A stretch of DNA of 64,000 nt from Bacteroidota bacterium (lineage in GTDB: Bacteria > Bacteroidota > JABWAT01): the NCBI GenBank assembly GCA_017303995.1, contig JAFLBE010000004.1, positions 62,001-126,000 of the forward strand, given 5' to 3'. The translations under genes were made by a program, and so were the position numbers. Positions 44,780-53,360 of the stretch are shown here, piece by piece; position 1 is the first letter of the stretch; the number at the start of each line of letters is the position of its first letter. The notes under the pieces are model-generated. The model was not told where the DNA came from and did not search any database. It saw nothing but the letters and a program-made list of their open reading frames with translations.

Positions 44780-47700
44780 ATGTTATCCCTAAAGGTTACA
44801 AAACGCTGGTGTGCAGCTTTGCTTTCCCTGGCTTTTATGCCGGTTTTTGCACTTGCCGGCCCTACTAACGATCCGGGCAGGATGCTTGCCAATATGCAGC
44901 AAATGAAAAATAAAATCCAATCCGGACTTCAGATTCGTGAGCAATTGCAAAAATCATCTACAACCCGACTGATGAAAGTTTCTGAAACCGGGTCGATCTC
45001 AGGTATCGTTTTCGGAGTTGATGATGCCGATATTCCGACTGGTTGGGTCATGGCCTGGGCTGATAAAAGTTCGGGAGATTCTTCTCTTGGCAATTTCGGA
45101 ATCAGTACCCTTCAACCAGATGGTTCTTACGAAATTTCTGGTTTGAACCCGGGGTCATTTTACGTTTATGCACAGGCTGACGGTTATATGTCACGGTTTT
45201 TCCCAAATGCTGAAGATGCAAATGAAGCAAAACCCGTTTTTGTACGGGATGGAAAAAACACACCGAATATTGACTTCAGGCTTAAGAAACTATTTGCTGG
45301 TGCCGGTGCGATTTCAGGAACGATACTTGATAACTCAACCAACCTGCCGATTAAGGGCGCAAGTATTTATGTCTGGTCGGGTCATTTTGGTCCGAATACC
45401 GGAACTGGAGGCTACGGATGGGCGACTTCAGATGAAAACGGAAATTATAAAATCCTGAATCTTCATGCAGGCAAATATATGGCTTCTGCCTGGGCAAATG
45501 GATATAAATATGAAACTTATGGCGGGATTCAAGATAGTATAAATGGATATTCGATACTTGTGGTTGACTCTGTCACAACCGAAAATATTAATTTCAGTTT
45601 GGTTAAAACTGCGTCCATTTCAGGCCGGGTAACCACTGGAACGGGTGAAATTCTTCAGTGGGCAGGGGTTTATGTCTCAACAGGTGATGACAATCCCGTT
45701 GATTCACTCACAGCAACTCTTGGTAACTATGGCGGGTATTCATATACAGACAGTGAAGGTTATTATATGGTTGATAATCTGCCGGATGGAGATTACACAG
45801 CCGTTGCCGAAAGTTATAGCCGGTGGGGCACAGTAACCGAATGGTACAATGAAAGTGCAACGAAAGAAGCCGCTCAAACCATTTCAATTTCAAATGGGAT
45901 TGGTGTTGAAAATATCAATTTCACCCTGGATTTCCCGGTTTATACCGGTTCTATATCCGGAAAAGTATTGAATTCAACGGGAAATGGAATGCCAAATTCG
46001 AGCGTTGTCATTTATACTCCATTTGACACCGACAGTTCTGATATGACTATGCCTCCAATGGGTAATCATTTCAAATTCTATACCACGACTGATCAGGATG
46101 GAAATTATAACTTTTCAGAAATTCCGGATGGCAGCTACTATGTCCGCAGTGACAGTTACAACACCTGGAGTTACGTTGTTACCTGGTATCCGGCATCCGA
46201 AACAGAAGAATCAGCTGAACTTGTTACGATTCTGAATGGAGCAAAGGTTACCGGAATTGACATCCAGACCACTTCCAGCCAAACCAACGGAACCATTTCA
46301 GGAACGGTGAAAAAGTCAGATGGAACTGCATTAGCCGGTGCTTACATCATGCTGAGTTCAGATTACCGTTCAGGATGGGAAGATGGCAGTGGACGCCCAA
46401 GAGGAAACCATCGTGATGGCGGAATGGGCGATCATGGAGATTCGTTGAAATGGAATCCGATCTGGGCAACAGCAGTTTCTGATTCATTTGGAAATTATTC
46501 AATCGGTTCCCTTCCAAAGGGAAGTTACCTGATTCAGGCTTATTACTACAATTATAATGACGGAAAAGCTGCAACGATCTGGTATAATCAGTCTGAAACA
46601 CCAGAAAATGCAACTGATGTTGTTATTACTGGCGATCAAACTGTTTCCGGCATTGATTTTATCCTGACACCAAAAAGTTTTTACGGTTCACTTTCAGGAA
46701 CGGTTAAAAATAATAGCGGTGAAATCATACCCAACGCCTATGTGGAATTGATTCCTTATTGGGAAGCAATTTCTCCTTCTGATAAATATCTTGGCCGCTG
46801 GAATCTGAATACATCGACCGATGCAGAAGGAAAATTCTCTTTTGGGCAACTTTATGAAGGATATTATACACTGGTTGCCTATACCAATGGTGGCTATGTT
46901 TACTATCCCGATGCTATTACACCTAATGAAGCAGATTCAATTGTTGTGCTGGCTGACCAAAACACCGACTTAACTGTTACCATTACCCTCAAAAATGCGG
47001 GTGCCGGTTCAATCTCTGGAGGCTTTAGTACCGATTTTGAAACGTTGATTCCGATTTCGGGTGTCGTTCTGGCCAAACCTGTTGTAACGATTCAATCCTA
47101 TCCGGAATCACAACTCGTCTTTTCTGGTGTTGCGAAAGAGGGGATGTATAAAATACCGGGTCTGCAAAACGGGGAATATTATCTCTACGCTTTCTCAGGA
47201 ATGGCAATTGGTGAATTCTACAATGATGTTTATGACCCGGCACTTGCTCAAAAAGTGGTTGTTGCTGACGGAAAAGAAACCACAGGAATAGATTTCACAC
47301 TTTCCGGACATTTCTGCGGTGATGGCGGAAACCCCAGTGATTCGCTGAATAATTTAAACGGCGGACGTGTTTATGGTAAAGTTAAAGACAATACAGAAAA
47401 AATACTCGGTGATGTTTCGGTTAACCTGATTGATGCAGATGGCGTTGTTATCACTTCAGCGAAATCAAACAGCAAAGGGTATTACGAACTAACCGGGCTT
47501 CCTGCCGGTCAATATTCGGTAAAGGCTAGTCATCTTGGAATGGAAATGGTAACTGTTGCTGAACCTATGACGATGAACAAAAACAGTGTTCAATTAGACA
47601 TTGTCATGAAACCTGCCGGTGCACCAACTAGTGTTGATGATGACTCTGCACTGCCATCCTCCATTCAACTGGTAAGCGTTTACCCGAATCCGTTCAACCC

Positions 47701-47935
47701 TGAAACGACTATTTCTTTCAGCTTACCTGCTTCAGGAAATGTAACGGTTCAGATTTATAACATGCTCGGTCAGCAGATTACTATTCTTTCTGCCACCAGT
47801 CTGAATGCCGGTTTGAATCAGATCAGATGGAGTGGTCGTTCCAATGACGGAACCCCTGCTTCCAGTGGAGTATATCTGTTCAGAATTCTGGCCGGAAATC
47901 AGGTCACAACCGGTAAGATGATTCTTGCCAAATAA
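44780..47935 (+). CDS. Type IX secretion cargo with eight carboxypeptidase-regulatory-like repeats
   Basis: A 1051-residue exported protein. AAGGAG precedes the ATG and the signal peptide ends VFALAG. From about residue 70 there are eight tandem units each opening with a G-x-I-S-G-x-V pattern: GSISGIV, GAISGTI, ASISGRV, GSISGKV, GTISGTV, GSLSGTV, GSISGGF, GRVYGKV. Each continues with D-x-x-GNY/KY and GxYxVxA, the carboxypeptidase-regulatory (prealbumin-like) fold. Between units are WYNESxT and EAxxV motifs. The last 85 residues (from VYPNPFNPETT) are the type A sorting domain. It is probably a surface or secreted adhesion/scaffold protein; no catalytic domain is visible. A strong terminator follows. 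Confidence 0.82.
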   Translation: MLSLKVTKRWCAALLSLAFMPVFALAGPTNDPGRMLANMQQMKNKIQSGLQIREQLQKSSTTRLMKVSETGSISGIVFGVDDADIPTGWVMAWADKSSGDSSLGNFGISTLQPDGSYEISGLNPGSFYVYAQADGYMSRFFPNAEDANEAKPVFVRDGKNTPNIDFRLKKLFAGAGAISGTILDNSTNLPIKGASIYVWSGHFGPNTGTGGYGWATSDENGNYKILNLHAGKYMASAWANGYKYETYGGIQDSINGYSILVVDSVTTENINFSLVKTASISGRVTTGTGEILQWAGVYVSTGDDNPVDSLTATLGNYGGYSYTDSEGYYMVDNLPDGDYTAVAESYSRWGTVTEWYNESATKEAAQTISISNGIGVENINFTLDFPVYTGSISGKVLNSTGNGMPNSSVVIYTPFDTDSSDMTMPPMGNHFKFYTTTDQDGNYNFSEIPDGSYYVRSDSYNTWSYVVTWYPASETEESAELVTILNGAKVTGIDIQTTSSQTNGTISGTVKKSDGTALAGAYIMLSSDYRSGWEDGSGRPRGNHRDGGMGDHGDSLKWNPIWATAVSDSFGNYSIGSLPKGSYLIQAYYYNYNDGKAATIWYNQSETPENATDVVITGDQTVSGIDFILTPKSFYGSLSGTVKNNSGEIIPNAYVELIPYWEAISPSDKYLGRWNLNTSTDAEGKFSFGQLYEGYYTLVAYTNGGYVYYPDAITPNEADSIVVLADQNTDLTVTITLKNAGAGSISGGFSTDFETLIPISGVVLAKPVVTIQSYPESQLVFSGVAKEGMYKIPGLQNGEYYLYAFSGMAIGEFYNDVYDPALAQKVVVADGKETTGIDFTLSGHFCGDGGNPSDSLNNLNGGRVYGKVKDNTEKILGDVSVNLIDADGVVITSAKSNSKGYYELTGLPAGQYSVKASHLGMEMVTVAEPMTMNKNSVQLDIVMKPAGAPTSVDDDSALPSSIQLVSVYPNPFNPETTISFSLPASGNVTVQIYNMLGQQITILSATSLNAGLNQIRWSGRSNDGTPASSGVYLFRILAGNQVTTGKMILAK

Positions 47936-47950
47936 CACTTAACTCTAACC

Positions 47951-47987
47951 AGCAACCTTTTCCTCACGGAAAAGGTTGCTTTTTTTC
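47951..47987 (+). terminator. Terminator after the eight-repeat cargo gene
   Basis: AGCAACCTTTTCC, loop TCAC, GGAAAAGGTTGCT, then seven T. A perfect 13-bp stem that separates this gene from the CHASE2 operon. Confidence 0.92.
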
Positions 47988-47994
47988 AGGCCGA

Positions 47995-48002
47995 TAACTT
48001 TG
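47995..48002 (+). promoter_or_regulatory. Candidate -7 box TAACTTTG before the CHASE2/AAA+ gene
   Basis: TAACTTTG matches TANNTTTG and ends 5 nt before the ATG at 48008. The nearest TTG (47976) lies in the terminator stem with a spacing of only 16 nt, so the call is weak. Confidence 0.3.
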
Positions 48003-48007
48003 AAATT

Positions 48008-50233
48008 ATGTTAAAGCCGTTCCTCTTTCTTACGTTTCTTTCCTGCCTGGCCACTTACCGGACTCAGGCACAGCCTCTGACACCGGTTGTTATTTCACAA
48101 TCTGATATTTCAACACTTGGTGGCTGGCCGCTTGACCGGAAATTCTATGGTCTTGTGATTGAAACGCTAACGGCTTCTGGTGCTGATGAAATATATTTCG
48201 AGCTGGCCTTTCCCACCCCCGATCTGCTTCACCCTGAATCTGATGATTATTTCGGGGAGCTTTTAAGTTCAAATCCATCCGTTTTTATTCTGAATCATCT
48301 GTCAGAGGCAGGCGATTCTGTTACAGTTCTGAAACAAATAAAGCTGCCTGCTTACCGGACGTTTCAACCCTTATCAACCCTTTTCGAAACCGGTCAATCA
48401 GGACTTTTTGTTTCTTCAGAAAACCTCTCTTTATTTTCTGGTTTGCTGCCATCCGGTTTTACCAGACCCGAACAGATTTTCATCCCTTTTCCTTCAGAAT
48501 CCATTCAAAAACCAATTTCATTTCTTGATTTACTCACTGGAAAAACAACGGTTTCTGCCGATAAGGTTTTCATCTATCTTGATCTTCCCGGCGTGACATC
48601 CTACGTGGGAAACAGTGCAACCAACAAACCGGCTCCAACCGGATTGCTTTATGTTTCCACTCTCAATGCAATGGCAAATGGCGACTATAAAACCGTTTTA
48701 CCAACTGGTTTCTGGCTGATCTTTTTTATTTCAACTCTGTTCCCTGCCGGTTTTTTCAAACCAGGAAAAAGAACATTCCTTCCTGCATTTACTACATTTT
48801 TAATTCCATTGCTAACCGGAGTATCCCTTTTCTTAACCGGATATTTCTTACCAAACTGGTTTTATTTTTCATTCCTTCTACCTCTTGTACTTATACTCTG
48901 GTCGGTTTGGCTAAAAATTCAAACCCAAATTCATCAACCTGTTCAGACAGCTGCCCCGGTTATTCAATCATCTGATACAACCCAGGAAGTTTCAGATCTG
49001 AAATACCGGCTGAATTTTTATGAAAACCTGTCATCAGTCATCCCGGACTCCCTTTCAAATGCCATTGTTTCTTCTGAAGGATTAATTTTTCACACTTCAT
49101 CTCCAGTTAATGAACTCCTGAAAAAAGCAAAAAAGGTTGCAGAAACCGACATTCCTATCATGCTTTTCGGAGAATCGGGAACAGGAAAAGAACGGCTTGC
49201 CCGGTTTATTCACAACCAGTCTTCCCGTGCAAAAAAACCATTTATTGCGATCAACTGCGGATCATTCAATGATAATCTGATTGAATCTGAACTTTTCGGT
49301 TATGAAAAAGGTGCATTTACAGGCGCTTTGCAATCAAAACCAGGCCGGTTTGAACTCGCAGACAGCGGAACCCTTTTCCTGGATGAAATCGGTGAAACCT
49401 CACCCGGATTTCAAGTCAAATTACTCAGAGTTTTACAGGAAGGTGTTTTTGAACGGGTCGGTGGTGTAACGCCAATCCGGGTTTCGGTCAGGGTTATTAC
49501 GGCAACCCACCAGGAAATTAACAAGCTGATCGAAGAGAAAAAATTCAGGGAAGACCTGTTTTACCGTCTGAACGGATTTGTCATTTCCATACCACCACTC
49601 AGAGAACGGCCAATGGACATTGAAGCCATTTTTGCCGATTTCCTCAGACAGCAAAAGCCAGACATGAAATATTCTGAGGCATTGGTTGCTTTTCTTTGTC
49701 GCCAGGAATGGAAAGGAAACGTCAGGCAATTGCTTTCTGCAGCCGAACGGGCAGTTGTTAACGCTGAACTTCGAAACCGGAAATTCCTGATTCCCGATGA
49801 TTTTGAACTTCCTGATCAGAACCACATGCAAACCGGTTCTGCAGACGGGAAAGCCCTTCAGGTTTTGGCTTCCTTCCGTACCCATCAATTCAAACACAGA
49901 AGTTTTTCTTTGGTTGCTTCTGAACTTGGCATGCACCGGGTTACAGTTACCGATTATTTCCGCGGCTGGCTCATCAGATTCTATGCTGAAACAGGTTCTG
50001 CAAAAGGAGTTTACAACCTTTTCAAAGCCGACAGACCCATTGAAGATGAGGAAAATTTTCTTGCACGGATTCAGGATTATCTGGATGGCATTCTTGAAAA
50101 AGTGGATGCCGGACTTTCATCCGGTGAAAGTGACACGCAGATTCTTCAATCACGTTTTAAAAATTTGCCATCTCAGTTTGGTTCGGATCTGATTTTTTTA
50201 ATTGAAAAACGAAGAAAGGATTCAAACCGGTGA
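48008..50233 (+). CDS. CHASE2-like membrane sensor fused to a sigma-54 activator (AAA+ and HTH)
   Basis: A 741-residue protein with an architecture I have not met. Residues 1-22 are a signal or anchor segment. Residues 25-230 resemble a CHASE2 sensor (GGWPLDRKFYGLVIETL, GADEIYFELAF, then SFLDLLTGKTTVSADKVFIY). Three hydrophobic segments follow at about 234-250, 257-280 and 284-302. Residues 350-585 are the sigma-54 interaction AAA+ domain: Walker A GESGTGK (388-394), GAFTGA (435-440), Walker B TLFLDE (455-460), arginine finger region REDLFYR (514-520). Residues 633-658 form a Fis-like HTH. So an extracytoplasmic signal should control transcription by RpoN from the membrane. CHASE2 is the least certain part. 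It opens an operon of three overlapping genes. Confidence 0.78.
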   Translation: MLKPFLFLTFLSCLATYRTQAQPLTPVVISQSDISTLGGWPLDRKFYGLVIETLTASGADEIYFELAFPTPDLLHPESDDYFGELLSSNPSVFILNHLSEAGDSVTVLKQIKLPAYRTFQPLSTLFETGQSGLFVSSENLSLFSGLLPSGFTRPEQIFIPFPSESIQKPISFLDLLTGKTTVSADKVFIYLDLPGVTSYVGNSATNKPAPTGLLYVSTLNAMANGDYKTVLPTGFWLIFFISTLFPAGFFKPGKRTFLPAFTTFLIPLLTGVSLFLTGYFLPNWFYFSFLLPLVLILWSVWLKIQTQIHQPVQTAAPVIQSSDTTQEVSDLKYRLNFYENLSSVIPDSLSNAIVSSEGLIFHTSSPVNELLKKAKKVAETDIPIMLFGESGTGKERLARFIHNQSSRAKKPFIAINCGSFNDNLIESELFGYEKGAFTGALQSKPGRFELADSGTLFLDEIGETSPGFQVKLLRVLQEGVFERVGGVTPIRVSVRVITATHQEINKLIEEKKFREDLFYRLNGFVISIPPLRERPMDIEAIFADFLRQQKPDMKYSEALVAFLCRQEWKGNVRQLLSAAERAVVNAELRNRKFLIPDDFELPDQNHMQTGSADGKALQVLASFRTHQFKHRSFSLVASELGMHRVTVTDYFRGWLIRFYAETGSAKGVYNLFKADRPIEDEENFLARIQDYLDGILEKVDAGLSSGESDTQILQSRFKNLPSQFGSDLIFLIEKRRKDSNR

Positions 50234-52218
50234 AAATTGGGATTTTTCTCTTTCTTTTCAGCTGGTCAACATCCTTCGGTCAGTCAACCGACCCGGATGT
50301 GACTTTTCTTAAAGGGAAATCTCCGGTCAGGTTATCTTTTACCCTTTTGCCATCCGTAACTTCCTTTCGCAATCAATCCCCCTTTGTCTGGACCGGGCTT
50401 TTTGGTCAGGTTTCATGGAATCAATTTGTTGTTGAAAGTCAGATTTTCCTGAATCATAACCAGTCGTTTTCTATTAAAAACCCGCCACTTCTGATTAACC
50501 TTCCAGCACAGGGAACTATTGCAAATCCGTCTTCAATTGTCAATCCGCCCAATTCTCTGGATTTCCAGTTTCCTTTATCACTTGGTGCAAAATGGACGTC
50601 TGGTCAGTTTTCCCTTGCCGGATCGATGGCTTTACTTTCAAAAAAAACAGTGATTCAAAATCCGCAGATCATCAATCTGGAAGAAAATATTTACAGTGTG
50701 AGCTGGAAACCTGAAAATAAATCGGCTGTATCCGGAATTTTTTCTTTTTCGGGATCGTGGAACTTGAATTTGCTAACTTTCACAGCCGGAGTTAATGGAC
50801 TCACCGTTCCGTTTTCATCAAAAACCGATACGAGTTATCAGATGAAACCGAAACTGAGTCCCCTTTTCGGAATTGTATTTGGAACCAACGGAATTCAGGC
50901 AGAAGCAAAATGGATGTCGTCCAGACTGGGATTTTCCATAAAATCAAAAGAATCGTTACAGGTATTTGGGGATGTAAGACCTGAAATAAAACTGGGTTAT
51001 GAAACCGGAACTTCCCGGTTTTCCTGGAAGCGAGCTGGATTCGAACTTTCATTACCCCTGACCCGGATCATTACCTTGGTCACTGCAGGAGATTGGGTTT
51101 TCGGAAATAAACAGTCACTTTCTGATCAGAATTTCAGAGATTTTCTCACGCTTCAGGCAGCAAACCAAAAACCCATTCTTGCAGCCTCAACACTTTCGAT
51201 TGGTTTTACTTTTTCTTTTGATGCGTCTGAACGGAACATTCCGGTCAGATTAATGGATTCCCGTTTTTACCAGAGTTCAGTTTATACTGCCAAACGTTCC
51301 TTCTATACCTACAATCCGGTTGGAACGGTTGATTTGTATAATACCAGTGAAGATCCTGCCGAATTTGAACTGGTGATCCGTTCAAAAAACAAACTGGCTT
51401 CTTATCAATCTGGAAAAGTGACATTAGCCCCATCGGAACTCAAATCGGTTCCGGTTTTTCTTTATTTGCCCGACACTTCACTTTCCGGAATTCCGGTCAA
51501 TGATCAAATGGAAGTTTCCGCAGAAACAGAAAATCTTCAAAAACGACTCACAACCTTCCCAATCACGGTTTATGACCGAAATTCGTGGGATGGCGATACT
51601 TACAGTCTGAAATATTTCCTGTCGACTCAGGATCCTGATCTGCTCTCTTTTTCCAAGTCAGCTTACCTGTCGGCTCTGAATGATTCTGAGGCTGATTCTT
51701 CCCTTAATCCATCCCTGAAAATTCTGGAACGGTTTCTATCGGAAGCCGGCGAAAAATTGCGGTACATTCCTGATCCAACCACAACATTTGTTACAGACCG
51801 GGTTCAATATCCTGCTGAAACGTTACGGCGCAGGAGCGGCGATTGCGAAGATTTGGTTGTTTTTGCAGCAACAAGTCTGATGACGGTTGGGTTTAATTGT
51901 GCTGTGGTTGATATCCGACCAAAATTACCGGAAAAAATTCCAGCGCCAACGGCAGCCTCCGGTTCTATCGGCCATGTTTTTTTACTTGTTGATACCCAGA
52001 TTCCTGTCGTTCAGGCAGGACATACGGGTTTGGGCGAATTCCAGTTTGTGACACGCCGGAATAAGACGGGTGAGTTCACGATCTGGATTCCGATTGAAAC
52101 GACGATTCTTTCTGAAGGATTTAAAAAAGCTTTCACTGAAGGAGTCCGCCAGTATTATGATGAAGTTATCGTTAATAGCGGGGTTGAAAAAGGCCATGTG
52201 CAAATCTATGATTTATAA
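50230..52218 (+). CDS. Exported beta-barrel-like protein with transglutaminase-like C-terminal domain
   Basis: A 662-residue protein starting at GTG, overlapping the sensor gene by 4 bases. Signal peptide MKIGIFLFLFSWSTSFGQ. Residues about 30-340 are rich in alternating short strands (FVVESQIFLNHNQSF, LSLGAKWTSGQFSLAGSM), as in an outer membrane barrel. An Ig-like unit (VGTVDLYNTSEDPAEFELVI) lies near 370-450. The C-terminal part has the transglutaminase-like triad RSGDCEDLVVFA (Cys539), GHVFLL (His582) and IPIETT (Glu623 in the Asp position). Such domains act as cysteine proteases or cross-linkers; substitution of Asp by Glu needs care. Position implies a link to the CHASE2 sensor. Confidence 0.7.
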   Translation: MKIGIFLFLFSWSTSFGQSTDPDVTFLKGKSPVRLSFTLLPSVTSFRNQSPFVWTGLFGQVSWNQFVVESQIFLNHNQSFSIKNPPLLINLPAQGTIANPSSIVNPPNSLDFQFPLSLGAKWTSGQFSLAGSMALLSKKTVIQNPQIINLEENIYSVSWKPENKSAVSGIFSFSGSWNLNLLTFTAGVNGLTVPFSSKTDTSYQMKPKLSPLFGIVFGTNGIQAEAKWMSSRLGFSIKSKESLQVFGDVRPEIKLGYETGTSRFSWKRAGFELSLPLTRIITLVTAGDWVFGNKQSLSDQNFRDFLTLQAANQKPILAASTLSIGFTFSFDASERNIPVRLMDSRFYQSSVYTAKRSFYTYNPVGTVDLYNTSEDPAEFELVIRSKNKLASYQSGKVTLAPSELKSVPVFLYLPDTSLSGIPVNDQMEVSAETENLQKRLTTFPITVYDRNSWDGDTYSLKYFLSTQDPDLLSFSKSAYLSALNDSEADSSLNPSLKILERFLSEAGEKLRYIPDPTTTFVTDRVQYPAETLRRRSGDCEDLVVFAATSLMTVGFNCAVVDIRPKLPEKIPAPTAASGSIGHVFLLVDTQIPVVQAGHTGLGEFQFVTRRNKTGEFTIWIPIETTILSEGFKKAFTEGVRQYYDEVIVNSGVEKGHVQIYDL

Positions 52219-52924
52219 AACAATCGTCTTTCTGTTTACTTTGGTGCTTTCAGGATTTTATTCTGAAAATCTGTCTGCCCAGGAAAAACTCTGGATCAAA
52301 CTTGAAAAGGGATCGGCTCTGGTTTTGAATCCGACCACATCAGAATGGATTCCTCTTTCAGCAAAAGATCAAATACCAGCTAAAACGGTTTTGTTAACCA
52401 AGCCAGATTCAAAATTGCTGGTTTTCAGGGAAACCACGGTATCAGAAACACCTGCAAACGGGTATTTTTTCGCAGAAGATTTGTTTCCCAAAACACGGAA
52501 TGAACTCGTGAGTGCTCTGGTTCGGATTGAAACGTCTCAACTTCCGGCCGGTACCCAACCCGGAACCGATAAACCGGTTGTGGGTTTAACCTATGGCAAA
52601 GAAACAGAAGCTGAAGGTCAAAAACCTGAAATTCCTTTTCTTTCGGAAAGATTAAATGCCGTTTCCTGGTTCACCAAACAGAAAAAGTACGATAGTGCCC
52701 TGCTTTCCATCAAACGGATTCTCATCAAATATCCCGACCTGTATAAAAACCCGGATCTGGTTAATGGTTTGCTTGAACTTTATGAAAAGCTCGAATTATA
52801 CGGATATCTGTATGATGAAAGCAGCCGGCTGATGACTAAAAAGACAGCAGCCTCATTTGACCAGATGGTTATAAAATGGAATGACCTGGCGAAGAAAAAA
52901 CTGACGGGCCGGGGGGAACAGTGA
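52208..52924 (+). CDS. Exported FecR-like protein
   Basis: A 238-residue protein whose start overlaps the preceding gene by 11 bases. An in-frame ATG at 52196 is an alternative; neither has a good ribosome binding site. Signal peptide ends NLSAQ. Residues 29-78 (KLEKGSALVLNPTTSEWIPL, KDQIPAKTVLLTKPDSKLLV) follow the FecR pattern of a glycine start, tryptophan mid and thr-rich turn. Residues 150-230 are helical, TPR-like (FTKQKKYDSALLSIKRIL). FecR domains are common partners of CHASE2 proteins and act as periplasmic signal modules. It closes the three-gene operon. Confidence 0.62.
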   Translation: MIYKTIVFLFTLVLSGFYSENLSAQEKLWIKLEKGSALVLNPTTSEWIPLSAKDQIPAKTVLLTKPDSKLLVFRETTVSETPANGYFFAEDLFPKTRNELVSALVRIETSQLPAGTQPGTDKPVVGLTYGKETEAEGQKPEIPFLSERLNAVSWFTKQKKYDSALLSIKRILIKYPDLYKNPDLVNGLLELYEKLELYGYLYDESSRLMTKKTAASFDQMVIKWNDLAKKKLTGRGEQ

Positions 52925-53011
52925 TACGCTATTCGGGTTACGTGGTACGCGAAACCTAGATACCGAAATGGTCACTGAATTTTAATATTGCCAGGATTTT
53001 ATTTGAATTAA

Positions 53012-53140
53012 AAACTCCCCTCCTTTTGTAAAGGAGGGGAAATCAGTCGAAAGACTGATGGGGTGGTTTTCTTTGGATTCTGCGATAACCGCCAAACCAC
53101 CCCGGCTTCGCCACCCCTCCTTTAAAAAAGGAGGGGAACT
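53012..53140. repeat. Dispersed palindromic element E, full copy 2 (opposite orientation)
   Basis: CCCCTCCTTTTGTAAAGGAG opens the unit (53017-), then CAGTCGAAAGACTG, GGGGTGGTTTT, a 20-nt middle, CCAAACCACCCCGGCTTCG, and the closing CCCCTCC hairpin. It is the reverse-complement arrangement of copy 1 at 10836-10960 and keeps pairing in every stem. Confidence 0.78.
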
Positions 53141-53317
53141 TTATTCCTATTATTCTTCCCACTGACCATTTATCACTGACCAAGTACCACGATAGCATAC
53201 CACGTTTAACTTCCAACACATAACTTATCCCATTTAACATACCGTGTAGTTCTTATAACTTTTAACTTTGTAACTTATAACTTCCTCCGGCCTTTTCCCT
53301 TCCTGCGGAACTAACCT

Positions 53318-53325
53318 TATCTTTG
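53318..53325 (+). promoter_or_regulatory. Candidate -7 box TATCTTTG for the TolB/TPR-folP operon
   Basis: TATCTTTG fits TANNTTTG, 35 nt before the ATG at 53361. A TTTT at the -33 position (53293-53296) is only a partial match. Confidence 0.4.
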
Positions 53326-53360
53326 AGGGTATAAGTATCGAATAATTCAAGGATTAAGTC

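Larger units (their letters stand above)
52925..53360. repeat. Gene-free stretch filled with element E and TAACTTATAACTT text
   Basis: No gene is visible. It includes the full element E (listed separately), then ACCATTTATCACTGACC, ACTTCCAACACATAACTTAT and TTATAACTTTTAACTTTGTA words (53160-53285). The last 75 bases carry the -7-like TATCTTTG and the ribosome binding site of the next gene. Confidence 0.65.

Noticed and set aside
49433-49936. 167-residue frame antisense to the AAA+ domain
   Set aside because: Shadow of the strongly conserved sigma-54 activator domain on the other strand.
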